A DNA stretch of 64,000 bases from positions 1-64,000 of the forward strand of contig JAHBUH010000007.1 in assembly GCA_019638185.1 (NCBI GenBank), given 5' to 3'. Source of the DNA: Leadbetterella sp. (GTDB taxonomy: Bacteria > Bacteroidota > Bacteroidia > Cytophagales > Spirosomataceae). The notes under the pieces are model-generated. The model was given only the letters and a program-made list of their open reading frames with translations. It was not told where the DNA came from and did no database searches. Of this stretch, positions 16,832 through 26,308 are shown piece after piece. How positions within the stretch are numbered: the first letter of the stretch is position 1; each line of letters starts with the position of its first letter. A program made the translations under genes and the position numbers.

Positions 16832-17836
16832 CTAATTTTCAGCCGACTTTAAGATGGAATTCACCTGATCTACCCATATCTTTTGCCCGGCGCAATCCCA
16901 GTGGGAATCGCCCTTCCGGTAGTAATTTCCCGCTGCAAAGGCCCTCCAGACGCTGATCAGCGGCACTTCCAGAGCCGGGTGAGCCTCTACCCTTTCTACC
17001 AGGTGGTTATAGGCGGCTTCGTCCCGGATCAGCAGGCTGGATTTATTGGGAATAACACTCAGGTACACTTCATCAAAACCCAGCGACCGGTAGTGCCGGC
17101 GGGTGGCATTAGCGTGCGCCACAATCCGCCCGATCTCCTCCTCCGAAACCGTATCATACACCGAGCTGATGCCCGGAGCCACATCCAGGTCATAAACCAG
17201 CTCGCCTTTCAGCACGTTTACCTTGGGATCTACCCGGCCAAAGACCCGGTAGTTAAAATCGGCCTTCAGCTCTTTGATCTTCAGGATAAAATCACTGCTG
17301 AACAGGACCGATTCGTGCATTTCTTCCCGGTAAGGCACTTCATAGTCCACAATGGCCGCATAGAGCTTACGGAAAGAAAAGGGCTCCTGAACGGGTGCCA
17401 CAGGATCGGTGCCGGATGGCTCCACCCAGTTCATCCAGGGTTTTTCCGAAAAGCGCTCCCGCAGGTGCCGCTCCACGGTTTCAATGACCAGGATCTTCTT
17501 TCCCGGAACCCGCTCCAGCGGTACCTGCGGATCGGACACAAATGACCGGAAATAGCGGTCTGTGGCGTATTGATCCCGGTTTACCCGCCCTTCCTCGGTA
17601 AAGCTGTCGCCCGCCAGGTAAAGCGTTACCGGTACTTTAGCCCCCTTGTAGGGCATGCTGCACTTCTCTACCGGCACCCGGTAGTCGGAAAGATTCGACA
17701 GCCGGTACAGGTCGCCGTACCGGAAATCATCGCCAATCCACCCGTTATCCACCAGGTACACTACCGTATGGCGCGAGCACCCCAGGAACCACAGGAACCC
17801 GAAAACCACTAACGCTATGTATTTCAGTGCCTTCAT
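16832..17836 (-). CDS. AlgX/AlgJ-like SGNH acyltransfer protein
   Basis: A 334-aa exported protein (N-terminal hydrophobic helix, then CSRHT) with an SGNH-type active site: LAGDSFTE (Ser) and GDSHWDCAGQ near the end (Asp/His). This matches AlgX/AlgJ-like O-acetyltransferases, which pass acetyl groups to polysaccharides in the periplasm. It starts on the last base of the MBOAT gene (stop/start overlap at 17836), so the two form one export-acetylation unit. The polymer is not known. Confidence 0.78.
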   Translation of the reverse strand: MKALKYIALVVFGFLWFLGCSRHTVVYLVDNGWIGDDFRYGDLYRLSNLSDYRVPVEKCSMPYKGAKVPVTLYLAGDSFTEEGRVNRDQYATDRYFRSFVSDPQVPLERVPGKKILVIETVERHLRERFSEKPWMNWVEPSGTDPVAPVQEPFSFRKLYAAIVDYEVPYREEMHESVLFSSDFILKIKELKADFNYRVFGRVDPKVNVLKGELVYDLDVAPGISSVYDTVSEEEIGRIVAHANATRRHYRSLGFDEVYLSVIPNKSSLLIRDEAAYNHLVERVEAHPALEVPLISVWRAFAAGNYYRKGDSHWDCAGQKIWVDQVNSILKSAEN

Positions 17837-19227
17837 CAGAACTGGAAATAAATGAATTGTTCACCGGAAAATACCCCGAAGAAATAACACAATACGGCCA
17901 GGCCGGCAAACTTCAGGTAAAACGCCGGCGTACTTTTTACGGCGATCTCCTTTGCAAAAATATCTTTCAGGAACAGGGCGGCTATGAGTAGCCAGCAGAA
18001 AATAAACTCGTTAACCGTATACGGCATGGAATAGCCGCTGAAGAAGTCAAAACGCAGCAGCTTGCCCAGGATCACCTTGGCATTATGCACGCCCTTGGCC
18101 CGGAAAAATACCCAGGCCAGGGTAACCAGGATAAACGTAAAAAGGGCAGACAGAACATCATTTTTAGGGATCCGGACAGGCAGGTAGCGGTCTCGCATCC
18201 TCGCCAGGATCTGGAACAGGGCATGCAGGGCGCCCCAGATGATGAAGGTCCAGGCGGCCCCGTGCCAGAGCCCGCTCACCAGGAACACGATGGCCAGGTT
18301 ACGGTAGAGCTTCCACTCCCCATCCCGGCTTCCGCCCAGCGGGATATACAGGTAGTCTTTAAACCAGGTGGAAAGTGAAATATGCCAGCGGCGCCAGAAC
18401 TCGCCGATACTTTTGGACAGGTAGGGCACATCAAAGTTTTTCATGAGAGTAAAGCCCATGGTACGCCCGGCCCCGATGGCGATATCCGAATACCCCGAAA
18501 AGTCACAATAGATCTGGAAGCTGTAAAAAACCGAGGCCACGAGGAGTGTCAGGCCAGGGTGTTCCGAAGGATCATCAAAGCAGTAATCCACCATTTCAGC
18601 CAGTCGGTTACTGATCACCACCTTTTTAAAAAGCCCCCACAGCATGAGCATGAGCCCCGATTTCATATTCTCCCAATCAAATTTGAAATAGGTATGAAAC
18701 TGGTGCAGCATATTCTGAGGCCGCTCAATGGGCCCGGCCACCAGCTGCGGGTAAAACATCACATACAGCGAGTACACAATAAAATCTTTCTCCGGCTTCT
18801 GCTTCCGGCGGTACACCTCAATGGTATAACTCATAGCCTGGAAGGTGTGGAATGACAGCCCGATGGGCAGGTCCAGCTCATAATCCGGCAGGTGATTCAC
18901 CATCCCGAACAGGCTCAGCAGGTGAGTGAGGTTATCGTTAAAGAAGTTCCAGTATTTAAAAAATGCCAGGAAGCCGATATTGGCGATCAGGCTCAGCACC
19001 AGGAACCATTTTCGCTTCTGTCCCTCGCTGTTGGCAATCCAGATCCCCGCAAAATAATCCACCACGATGGTCACCAGCAGGATCAGGATATACACCGGTT
19101 TAAACACCAGGTAGAAATAACACGACGCCAGCAGCAACAGCCACACCCTTCCCCGATGTCGAATCGAAAAATAAAGGATAGTAACTACGATATAAAACAG
19201 TATAAACTGCAGCGAGTCAAATAACAT
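17836..19227 (-). CDS. MBOAT-family O-acyltransferase (AlgI/DltB-like)
   Basis: A 463-aa polytopic membrane protein of the MBOAT family. It has the conserved DLPIGLSFHTFQAMSYTIEV segment, YCDFSGYSDIAIG, FWRRWHISLSTWFKDYLYIP and the catalytic histidine in LVSGLWHGAAWTF. It would move acyl (usually acetyl) groups across the inner membrane for transfer by the downstream AlgX-like partner. No alginate synthesis genes are nearby, so the target is probably another exopolysaccharide or wall polymer. Confidence 0.9.
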   Translation of the reverse strand: MLFDSLQFILFYIVVTILYFSIRHRGRVWLLLLASCYFYLVFKPVYILILLVTIVVDYFAGIWIANSEGQKRKWFLVLSLIANIGFLAFFKYWNFFNDNLTHLLSLFGMVNHLPDYELDLPIGLSFHTFQAMSYTIEVYRRKQKPEKDFIVYSLYVMFYPQLVAGPIERPQNMLHQFHTYFKFDWENMKSGLMLMLWGLFKKVVISNRLAEMVDYCFDDPSEHPGLTLLVASVFYSFQIYCDFSGYSDIAIGAGRTMGFTLMKNFDVPYLSKSIGEFWRRWHISLSTWFKDYLYIPLGGSRDGEWKLYRNLAIVFLVSGLWHGAAWTFIIWGALHALFQILARMRDRYLPVRIPKNDVLSALFTFILVTLAWVFFRAKGVHNAKVILGKLLRFDFFSGYSMPYTVNEFIFCWLLIAALFLKDIFAKEIAVKSTPAFYLKFAGLAVLCYFFGVFSGEQFIYFQF

Positions 19228-19316
19228 CTATGCCGTATGCGGTTATTCCGGCCTCAAAAATAGAGAAAGTTACAGGGATTGTAAAACCGGGGCTTAAAAT
19301 ACTTCATTTCCATCCC

Positions 19317-19694
19317 CTAAAACTTCCGCTCCAGCGATAACCCGAAAGAAAGATTCATAGGTTCAATATCGTTATTCTTTGCCCTTTCCAAAAGCGGCAA
19401 CTGGGGTTCACCAGTGATAGGCAATCCCCCGGAGCTCTGCCACGGAATACCCTGATTGAAATATTTGCCACTTCTGTAATAAACATTCAGCCCTGTAGCG
19501 TGGTTTCCCCTTAGGGTGCGCGTATAACCCAGCCCCAGGTTATGATTCGGTTTAACAATCTGCGCATGGGGATTATCCACCGGCAAAATGAATTTATAGA
19601 CGATGCCGCCGCTGTTTTTGGGGTTATGCTGCTGTTACGCAAACCCTTTATTCAAAACGAGAAGGGAAACCAGCGTAAATGTGCGTAGAAACAT
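19317..19694 (-). pseudogene. Small secreted beta-rich protein interrupted by a stop
   Basis: Reading from the ATG at 19694 gives a signal peptide (MFLRTFTLVSLLVLNKGFA), then TAA at 19637-19635, then in the same frame 106 residues ending NLSFGLSLERKF. The beta-strand pattern and terminal Phe resemble an outer-membrane beta-barrel C-terminus. It is either a nonsense-mutated gene or the remnant of a larger porin-like gene after an internal deletion. Confidence 0.5.
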
Positions 19695-19792
19695 AAAATA
19701 GTTGAGTCTGACCATATCCTATAAATTACGGCGGAAAGTAGGCTTTATTGCCTGTCCGCCCCTGACCGAACCATGATCCACCACAATTTCCC

Positions 19793-19800
19793 TATCTTTG
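19793..19800 (+). promoter_or_regulatory. -7 box TATCTTTG of mnmE
   Basis: TATCTTTG matches TAnnTTTG and lies 21 bases upstream of the mnmE start. A clear -33 box is not visible. Confidence 0.5.
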
Positions 19801-19821
19801 TAGCCGAAAAAAGATCAGAAT

Positions 19822-21156
19822 TTGAATTTCCAGGACACCATCTGTGCTATAGCCACCCCACCCGGCGTAGGGGCATTGGCCATTATCCGGGTTTCCGGCC
19901 CGGACGCCCTGGCCATAGGTAACACCCTCTTTAGAGGCAAAGACCTGACCCGGGCGGCAGGAAACACCATCCACTACGGCCGGATCGCAGACGGCGAAAA
20001 GACCATAGACGAAGTCCTGGTGTCGGTTTTCAGAGCACCAAAATCATTTACCGCCGAAGATTCCATCGAGATCTCCACCCACGGCAGCCCCTACATCATC
20101 CGCTATGTACTAAAGCTATTGGTGCAAAACGGCTGCCGCCTGGCCGCCCCCGGCGAGTTCACCCAAAGAGCCTTCCTGAACGGCCAGATGGACCTGGTCC
20201 AGGCCGAAGCCGTGGCCGACCTCATCGCCGCCGACTCCGAAGTGGCCCATAAAACCGCGCTGCACCAGTTGCGGGGCGGGTTTTCCCGGAAACTGGCCCT
20301 CCTGCGCGAAGACCTCATCCATTTCGCCAGCCTGGTAGAACTGGAACTGGACTTCGGCGAAGAAGATGTGGAGTTCGCCGACCGCGACGACCTCCGCGCC
20401 CTGATCCTGAACATCCAGGGACAAATCCTGCCCCTGCTCAGCTCCTTCGATAACGGCAACGCCATCAAGGAAGGCTTCCCGGTAGCCATCATCGGAGCGC
20501 CCAACGCCGGGAAATCCACCCTGCTGAACGCCCTGCTGAACGAAGAAAAGGCCATCGTAACGGACATCGCCGGCACCACCCGTGACATCATCGAGGATAC
20601 CCTTATCCTGGACGGCTTCAAATTCCGTTTCATCGATACCGCCGGCATCCGGGAAACCGACGACCTCATAGAATCCATGGGCATAGAACGCTCCAAAAAA
20701 GCCCTGAAAGAAGCCCGGCTGGTGATTTTCCTCTACGATTCCCCCGAGGGCCACCACTTCCTCGAAAATATCCGGAACCTGGTTTCCGACGACCAGGTAT
20801 TATTCTGGGTAAAAAACAAAACCGACCTCTCCCCCGCCCCCATCCGCCCGGAAGAGATCTCCATTTCCGCCAAAGAAAACCAGGGCCTCGAAGCCCTGAA
20901 AGCCGCCATCGTCACCGCCGTCCAGGACCTCAAAACCGAAGACAACACCATCACCAACATCCGCCACTACGAGCACCTTTCCAAAGCCTACAATGCCCTG
21001 AACGACGTCCTCACCGGACTGTCCTCCGGCATCACCGGTGACTTCCTGGCCCAGGATATCCGCGTGGCCCTGCACCATTTGGGGGAAATTACGGGTACGA
21101 TCTCTACGGAGGATTTGCTGAAGAATATTTTTGGGAGGTTTTGTATTGGAAAGTAA
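19822..21156 (+). CDS. mnmE: tRNA modification GTPase MnmE
   Basis: A 444-aa GTPase that with MnmG makes the cmnm5 (carboxymethylaminomethyl) group at uridine-34 of certain tRNAs. The N-terminal folate-binding domain begins DTICAIATPPGVGALAII. The G domain has GAPNAGKS (225-232), TDIAGTTRD and DTAGIRE. The C-terminal FCIGK with Cys441 is intact. The start codon is TTG at 19822, chosen because it gives the conserved N-terminus. The last 18 bases TTTTGTATTGGAAAGTAA are the attachment site of the downstream element; integration leaves the gene complete. Confidence 0.96.
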   Translation: MNFQDTICAIATPPGVGALAIIRVSGPDALAIGNTLFRGKDLTRAAGNTIHYGRIADGEKTIDEVLVSVFRAPKSFTAEDSIEISTHGSPYIIRYVLKLLVQNGCRLAAPGEFTQRAFLNGQMDLVQAEAVADLIAADSEVAHKTALHQLRGGFSRKLALLREDLIHFASLVELELDFGEEDVEFADRDDLRALILNIQGQILPLLSSFDNGNAIKEGFPVAIIGAPNAGKSTLLNALLNEEKAIVTDIAGTTRDIIEDTLILDGFKFRFIDTAGIRETDDLIESMGIERSKKALKEARLVIFLYDSPEGHHFLENIRNLVSDDQVLFWVKNKTDLSPAPIRPEEISISAKENQGLEALKAAIVTAVQDLKTEDNTITNIRHYEHLSKAYNALNDVLTGLSSGITGDFLAQDIRVALHHLGEITGTISTEDLLKNIFGRFCIGK

Positions 21157-21161
21157 CCGGG
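21139..21161 (+). repeat. attL, 23-bp direct repeat
   Basis: TTTTGTATTGGAAAGTAA plus CCGGG. It encodes the last MnmE residues (FCIGK is completed by the preceding base context), the stop, and five further bases. It is identical to 45922-45944. Confidence 0.92.
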
Positions 21162-21199
21162 ATAAACAAATCAATAATAAAAATAGAGAAATCATTATA

Positions 21200-21224
21200 A
21201 AGCCCTGATATTGGGGCTTTTTTT
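21200..21224 (+). terminator. Intrinsic terminator after mnmE
   Basis: AGCCC at 21201-21205 pairs with GGGCT around 21214-21218, followed by TTTTTTT. It lies inside the element and would end mnmE transcription before the element's genes. Confidence 0.75.
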
Positions 21225-21276
21225 GTTGCATTCTTATTACTATTTGTTTTGTGATATTATACGTTTATTAAGTTTA

Positions 21277-21327
21277 TTTTTGTACCTTTATTGTACCTTT
21301 CAGGGTTGAGGTACAAATTCAACCCTT
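21277..21327 (+). promoter_or_regulatory. Putative integrase arm-type sites, left end
   Basis: TGTACCTTTATTGTACC (from 21281) is nearly repeated at the right end as TGTACCTTATTTGTACC (45868-45884), and an inverted copy GGTACAAAT occurs at 21310. Paired arm sites at both ends are typical for tyrosine integrases of this class. AGGGTTGA (21302-21309) pairs with TCAACCCT (21319-21326) as a hairpin. Confidence 0.55.
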
Positions 21328-21389
21328 TTTAAGGGGAAATTATGGCACTTAATTACATTTAAAAACATTAAAAGTACACCTAAATACAC

Positions 21390-21953
21390 ATGAGTAGTAA
21401 CATCCAGGTACAGCGCATTTGCCAGCATTGTCATACAGAGTTCACTGCCAGGACTACCGTAACCCGGTATTGCTCTGATAAATGCAGCAAACGGGCTTAT
21501 AAAGAAAGAATCAAAACCGGGAAAATTGAGCGGTCGAATACCGAAACCAAAGCAATAAAACACGGCGCCATTGAGAGTATTAAGCAGAGAGAATATCTGA
21601 ATGTCCGCGATGCTGCTATATTAATTGGCTGTTCGGTCAGGACGGTCTACCGGTTGATTGATAGCGGAGGCTTGGTAGCAAGTAATATTTCTGAACGAAT
21701 GACCCGGATCCGGCGAGCCGAAATTGACAAACTCCTATCCGTTCCTACTGTTCCCGCATCCAAGGAAAAAGAAATCCTGCAATCATTCACCTGGCCGGTG
21801 GAGGATTGCTATTCCATGAAGGAAATATTGACCAAATACCCTATTTCAGAAAAGGCGCTTTATGATGTTCTGAAACGCAATAAAGTCCCCAGGAAGAAAG
21901 ATGGTTGGTACACATACGTCCCCAAAGTTCTAGTAGATAAACTATTAAATTAA
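21390..21953 (+). CDS. Excisionase-like zinc-ribbon/HTH protein
   Basis: A 187-aa DNA-binding protein. Residues 12-33 form a zinc ribbon (CQHC ... YCSDKC). A MerR/excisionase-type helix-turn-helix follows ([20 protein letters not shown]), and a second HTH-like region lies near residues 135-170 ([20 protein letters not shown]). Proteins of this type sit just before tyrosine integrases in many Bacteroidota elements and act in excision or integrase control. It lies 5 bases before the integrase gene. Confidence 0.75.
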   Translation: MSSNIQVQRICQHCHTEFTARTTVTRYCSDKCSKRAYKERIKTGKIERSNTETKAIKHGAIESIKQREYLNVRDAAILIGCSVRTVYRLIDSGGLVASNISERMTRIRRAEIDKLLSVPTVPASKEKEILQSFTWPVEDCYSMKEILTKYPISEKALYDVLKRNKVPRKKDGWYTYVPKVLVDKLLN

Positions 21954-21958
21954 ACACA

Positions 21959-23125
21959 ATGGCTACGAAAGTATCTCTTAGAAAGAAAGCAATTACCAAA
22001 GGGCGGCAATCACTATACCTGGACTTTTACCCTCCAATCATAAGCCCTAAGACGGGGGAGCCTACCCGTCGAGAGTTTCTGAATTTGTACATCTTCAAAA
22101 AACCAAAGAACGAAATCGAAAAGGCTCACAACACAAACCAGATCAACCTAGCAAACAGCATCTGTAACAAAAGGGAAAACGAACTTAACAAACCGGAGAT
22201 TTACACGGAGTTCGAAAAGGAACAAATTCGGTTAAAGGAGCTGGCTGATTTGGACTTTGTAGAGTATTATGAAAAGTTGGCCAACAAGCGTAAAGAAAGC
22301 AATCATGACAACTGGATTTCAGCCCTAAACTATTTAAAGGACTACACCGGAGGGCAGCTTAGGTTTGGTGACCTGAATGAAAAGAAGTTGGAGGAGTTCA
22401 AAGAGTATCTATTGACTACTAAAAGCCGTAAAAGTGACAAGGCAAAGCTATCTCAAAATTCGGCAATGTCCTATTTCAATAAGATTAAGGCGGCTTTAAA
22501 GCAGGCATATTCGGATGGGATACTACAATCAGACCTGAACAAGAAAGTAAAGCCAATAAAGGAGGTTGAAACCAGAAGGGAACCTCTAACGATCGAGGAG
22601 CTTAACAGTCTGATAAAAACACAGTGTAATAACCCGTTGATGAAACGGGCAGCTCTCTTTTCAGCGCTTACGGGCCTCCGCTGGAGTGACATCGAAAAAT
22701 TAGAATGGGGTGAGGTGGAATTCATTAAAGGCCGAGGGTACTTCTTGAATTTTGACCAGGAGAAAACGGAAGGCGTAGAAGTACATCCGATTTCTGAGCA
22801 GGCATTCCAAATGCTTGGGGAGAGAGGAAGCAAAGATAAGCGGGTTTTTCCGGGGCTTAAGTATTCAGCCTTCGAGAATAAGCACCTCTATCAATGGATA
22901 GGTGCCGCCGGAATAACTAAGGATATTACATTTCATAACTTTCGGCATACATACGCTACTCTCCAGCTTGCTGGTGGCACCGACATTTATACGGTTTCCA
23001 AGCTATTGGGGCATAAGTCGCTAAAGACTACACAGATTTATACGAAGGTAGTAGATGAATCGAAAAGGCTGGCAGCGGAGAGGATAAAATTGGATATTGA
23101 CGAATTATCAAATAACCCCCTATAA
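21959..23125 (+). CDS. int: Tyrosine site-specific integrase
   Basis: A 388-aa phage-type integrase with an N-terminal arm-binding domain (1-80), a SAM-like core-binding domain (about 98-190) and a catalytic domain. Catalytic residues are all visible: Arg241 (TGLRWSD), Lys269, His326 and Arg329 (HNFRH), His352 (LLGHKS) and Tyr361 (TQIYTKV). It probably recombines the 23-bp att repeats in the mnmE end. It directly follows the excisionase-like gene and precedes the 421-aa gene by 2 bases, forming an integration operon. Confidence 0.95.
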   Translation: MATKVSLRKKAITKGRQSLYLDFYPPIISPKTGEPTRREFLNLYIFKKPKNEIEKAHNTNQINLANSICNKRENELNKPEIYTEFEKEQIRLKELADLDFVEYYEKLANKRKESNHDNWISALNYLKDYTGGQLRFGDLNEKKLEEFKEYLLTTKSRKSDKAKLSQNSAMSYFNKIKAALKQAYSDGILQSDLNKKVKPIKEVETRREPLTIEELNSLIKTQCNNPLMKRAALFSALTGLRWSDIEKLEWGEVEFIKGRGYFLNFDQEKTEGVEVHPISEQAFQMLGERGSKDKRVFPGLKYSAFENKHLYQWIGAAGITKDITFHNFRHTYATLQLAGGTDIYTVSKLLGHKSLKTTQIYTKVVDESKRLAAERIKLDIDELSNNPL

Positions 23126-23127
23126 AG

Positions 23128-24393
23128 ATGCAATTAGACTTCTCTAAAGCCGACCGATTGACCAGCTTGATTTATGATAGTAGCCAAATGCTTTGGCTTA
23201 GTATATATAAGGGAGCTTATGAAATGAAAAATAGCACCAACGAAGCACTTAGAGCGCTATATGTTGATTTAGTTGAAATAACCAGTTCCGATAAAACTAA
23301 AGAGGAAAAAAATAATCTCCGGAGATTGGCCTTTGCAAATGTCTATCGGCAAGCAAACGATCCGGGTGAGGGTGAACACTCCTTGAAATTTACTTTTGAT
23401 GAGGAAGCAATTGTTAAACGTATCGCTAAATCATATTGGCAACTACAAACAAATTTAACCATTGACTGGAATTATACTTCAGACGATAAAGCGCGGTTGG
23501 CAAGCTTAAGGGCGTTTGTTGATACAAATTTCCCAAACGAGCCATATAAAGAAGTTATCGTAGAGACTATTCTTCTAAGAGAACCTAAAATACAAGATTT
23601 GGAGGCTGAATTCTGGAACAACTGCCCAGATATTAAATCAATAGATGATTTGTGCAATATATATCGAGAGAGATTAAGGGATAAACTTATACAAGTAGAC
23701 CTCGATTTCTATAAGTTTGATAATCTATGCTTTGACAACAATAATCTTTTAAATCAACATTTGAAAGATTTGCGCCTGTGTGGATTACTGCAGGTTAGTG
23801 AAGCGTATGTTGAAGCAAGAATTAGTCACATTGCTGAGGAAATTAATAAAACGAGTGACGGGATTGTAGAGCTATTTAAAAGGTTAAGAGCATCCTCGCC
23901 ACACAATATCCTCAATCAAGATTCGCTAAAACCTCCTCAAAAGGAGTCTTATATAAATAACTTTCGAAATCACGAAGATCAAGTTAGTTCTCTTCCTCTC
24001 TTTTCGGATGGCTGCAAAACTGACCTTTTCAATATTCTTATATCTTATTTTGACAAAATTAATCACGACCCACTTCTATCCTTAATTACCAATGGCATTG
24101 AGCCTCAACAAAAGTTACTATTTAGAGATTCTGGAAATAAGTTAACGTATGCTTTAAAAGAAATTTTCGAAGCCCGACTTATTACTGGTGTTAATAAAAA
24201 GCAACTAGAAGAATGGGTCATTAGAAATTTTCAGTTTCTAAAAACAGGGAAAACTGTAGCCGATTATAGAAAGGACGCTGTTCACGTAATCATATCTGGG
24301 AATAGCTCGCCTGCCAAAAATCCCATACTAAAAATTGTAAACAATAAAATAGAAAAAGCAATAGCCTTTACTAAAAGAGGAAAAAATATTTAG
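23128..24393 (+). CDS. Unknown 421-aa protein coupled to integrase
   Basis: I do not recognise the protein. It starts 2 bases after the integrase stop, so it is co-translated. It is mostly helical, rich in Asn, Lys and acidic residues, and more AT-rich than the integrase gene. The last 80 residues (LTYALKEIFEARLITG, then LEEWVIRNFQFLKTG) resemble, from memory, the C-terminal part of RteC-like regulators of Bacteroides mobile elements, but this is weak. Alternatives are an accessory factor for excision or a defence cargo protein. Confidence 0.5.
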   Translation: MQLDFSKADRLTSLIYDSSQMLWLSIYKGAYEMKNSTNEALRALYVDLVEITSSDKTKEEKNNLRRLAFANVYRQANDPGEGEHSLKFTFDEEAIVKRIAKSYWQLQTNLTIDWNYTSDDKARLASLRAFVDTNFPNEPYKEVIVETILLREPKIQDLEAEFWNNCPDIKSIDDLCNIYRERLRDKLIQVDLDFYKFDNLCFDNNNLLNQHLKDLRLCGLLQVSEAYVEARISHIAEEINKTSDGIVELFKRLRASSPHNILNQDSLKPPQKESYINNFRNHEDQVSSLPLFSDGCKTDLFNILISYFDKINHDPLLSLITNGIEPQQKLLFRDSGNKLTYALKEIFEARLITGVNKKQLEEWVIRNFQFLKTGKTVADYRKDAVHVIISGNSSPAKNPILKIVNNKIEKAIAFTKRGKNI

Positions 24394-24444
24394 TGTGTCA
24401 TATACTCCTGCGAAAGGCATCCCCTTTTATTCCCGGATGCTCAA

Positions 24445-25292
24445 TCAGTATTTAAATTCGTACTCCTCGCTTAATCTGCTTAGTTGGTCGTCTGTAATTT
24501 GAACGGAGCTGCCTTCTGAGCAAACAAAAACATTTGGCGATTTGCAAATCTGGGAAAATATCTTCTTGTAACAGGATTTTGCATCAAAAGTGAGGTCGTA
24601 ATGGCAATTATCTCCTGTTGTACTTAATGATTTAACTAAGTTGTATTTTGAACATTCACTATGCTCATTAAGAAATGCTAAGTCTATCTTTAAGTAAACA
24701 ATTGGTATCGCAACGGTTGATTTGTAGTATAGGTCAATATGGTTGCAAACGGAGGAACTGGCGGCTTCTGCGCATTGATTCTCAAATAAGGATAATGCAG
24801 AGCCGAATGGTTGAAATGCGTCACTTTGGAATCTTCCCTTTTCTCTGCTGTACTTTTTAATATTAAGGGTTCGGATAAGATACATTTAATGGAATATAGT
24901 TTTTGTGATTCAAAAGCTCTGTTTACTGCCTGTTCTAAGGTTATGTCTTCTAGCTCTTCTAATACATCATATTCTTTCCCAATGCCTTTTTCATGGCGGT
25001 ATTCCACAACTTCTTTATCAGGTAGGACAGTAATATCATAAAAATTGTCCCCTTTAGCTCCTGACAATGTTATTCCTCCATAACTTGTTGGAAATATTGA
25101 TACTTTAAAGAAGAGGGACATTTGTAGATATCCATTTATGGCCTTTCCTATTACATTTTGATTAATAGCAATTCCTTCTCCAAAATCCCACCCATTACCC
25201 AAGTTAATAAAGGATAATATTTTGGATATATTTTTATCTCCTACCAAAGAAGGAAAAGAAATAATACTATTTTCTTTCAATGCTAAAGTCAT
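24445..25292 (-). pseudogene. Probable single gene split by a frameshift
   Basis: Two overlapping minus-strand frames (25292-24690 and 24885-24445) look like halves of one protein of about 275 aa. The first loses protein-like character after ILSEPLILK; the second continues with KYSREKGRFQSDAFQPFG and ends LSRLSEEYEFKY. The switch falls at a five-A run near 24867-24871; one extra A, or a -1 slip, would fuse them. I recognise no family. It follows a small gene with an ATGA overlap (25289-25292). A disabling mutation, a sequencing error or genuine recoding cannot be separated here. Confidence 0.5.
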
Positions 25293-25573
25293 TGCTTAGA
25301 TCTAATAAGTGAATCTATCTCCGCAGTTGTAGGTACTTGAGTCTGCACCCCATCCTCTATGGTACTAATTATATCATTCAATGACTTTGCTAAAGTTTTC
25401 ATTGTTGTAAATGACATATTTATCATTGTGGTTGGGATCGAATTTGTCTGAACCAATAGAAAGCCATCACTATTTCCATTGCCAACTACAAACCCATTCA
25501 TGTAATATTTTGGGAAATGGGGGTTAGATAGAAGTTCGTTTAAATTTATTGGTGATATTGATTCTTCCATCAT
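25289..25573 (-). CDS. Small protein, DUF3467-like
   Basis: A 94-residue protein. Its core, with YMNGFVVGNGNSDGFLLVQ, then MINMSFTTMKTLAKSLN and a closing acidic helix, follows the layout of DUF3467 proteins (a beta sheet, then the segment mSp-x-x-K-x-la). The function of that family is unknown. It is the first gene of a two-gene minus-strand operon, overlapping the next gene by 4 bases. Confidence 0.45.
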   Translation of the reverse strand: MMEESISPINLNELLSNPHFPKYYMNGFVVGNGNSDGFLLVQTNSIPTTMINMSFTTMKTLAKSLNDIISTIEDGVQTQVPTTAEIDSLIRSKQ

Positions 25574-25696
25574 TTACTTAATATGGGTGACTTGATATAT
25601 TAACATTTCTGCAACAATAATAGTGCAATATTATTAAAAGGCAAGCAACTAAATGAAGAACTTATGGGAAATACTTCTGCTCAAAACTCAAGAAAA

Positions 25697-25746
25697 CTTA
25701 TACACTTACTATATACATACCTACTAGTGTATTGTAAGTGTATAAG
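25697..25746. promoter_or_regulatory. 13-bp perfect inverted repeat, likely operator
   Basis: CTTATACACTTAC (25697-25709) and GTAAGTGTATAAG (25734-25746) are perfect complements around a 24-bp spacer. They lie between the minus-strand pair and the HTH gene at 25786, so they are placed to bind a dimeric regulator, perhaps that HTH protein. Confidence 0.55.
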
Positions 25747-25785
25747 CATAGATACGAATGTTGTGATATTAAAATAAAAAAGACT

Positions 25786-26085
25786 ATGAATACACCAACT
25801 TTAGAGAACACACCAGGTATGCTGCAAATAGCCTTAGAGAAGCTGGAAAAAATAGAGAGGATGCTACAGGAACAAAAAATCGAGCCTTGCGCCGATAAGA
25901 TCTTGCAGATTCGGGGTGCTGCGGAGTTTCTTGGATTGACAGTTCAAACAATATACGGAAAAGTGTCGAAGAATGAAATACCGTATATTAAACAGGGGAA
26001 AAGGCTGCTTTTTAGCGAGAAAGACCTTCGAGAATATCTTTTGGCAGGAAGGAGAAAGGCAAACTTTGATTTCTTGAAAGATTAA
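25786..26085 (+). CDS. Excisionase-family HTH protein
   Basis: A 99-aa protein from the ATG at 25786 (a longer frame starts at 25738, but that overlaps the inverted repeat). An N-terminal coiled helix (MLQIALEKLEKIERMLQEQK) is followed by an HTH_17/excisionase domain: ILQIRGAAEFLGLTVQTIYG and RLLFSEKDLREYLL. Such proteins act as excisionases or small regulators in Bacteroidota elements. It opens the replication operon. Confidence 0.75.
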   Translation: MNTPTLENTPGMLQIALEKLEKIERMLQEQKIEPCADKILQIRGAAEFLGLTVQTIYGKVSKNEIPYIKQGKRLLFSEKDLREYLLAGRRKANFDFLKD

Positions 26086-26098
26086 GCACCCAACAGAG

Positions 26099-26305
26099 AT
26101 GAGCAAAAACACGTGTTACTCTTTGGCTTCTGCCAGAAGCCCGAGTAAACCTGAAGGGAAAAGCAATGTACCAAGGACTATTGATCAGTTTCTTCAAGAA
26201 AAAGTGGCTAAACCCGTCAAAGACAAAGAACTTCCGAAGGGAGTAGTTGCCATTGGCGATCTAATCGGAGATTTTTTCAAACAACACAACAAAAAAGAGC
26301 TTTAA
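26099..26305 (+). CDS. Small protein of unknown function
   Basis: A 68-residue basic protein without known motifs (VPRTIDQFLQEKVAKPVKD ... GDLIGDFFKQHNKK). Tight spacing, 13 bases after the HTH gene and 3 before the next, makes it a likely member of the replication operon. Confidence 0.55.
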   Translation: MSKNTCYSLASARSPSKPEGKSNVPRTIDQFLQEKVAKPVKDKELPKGVVAIGDLIGDFFKQHNKKEL

Positions 26306-26308
26306 ATC

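Noticed and set aside
20103-20757. Long minus-strand frames opposite mnmE
   Set aside because: Low-complexity Ser/Arg- and Gly/Val-rich translations; mnmE on the other strand is unambiguous.
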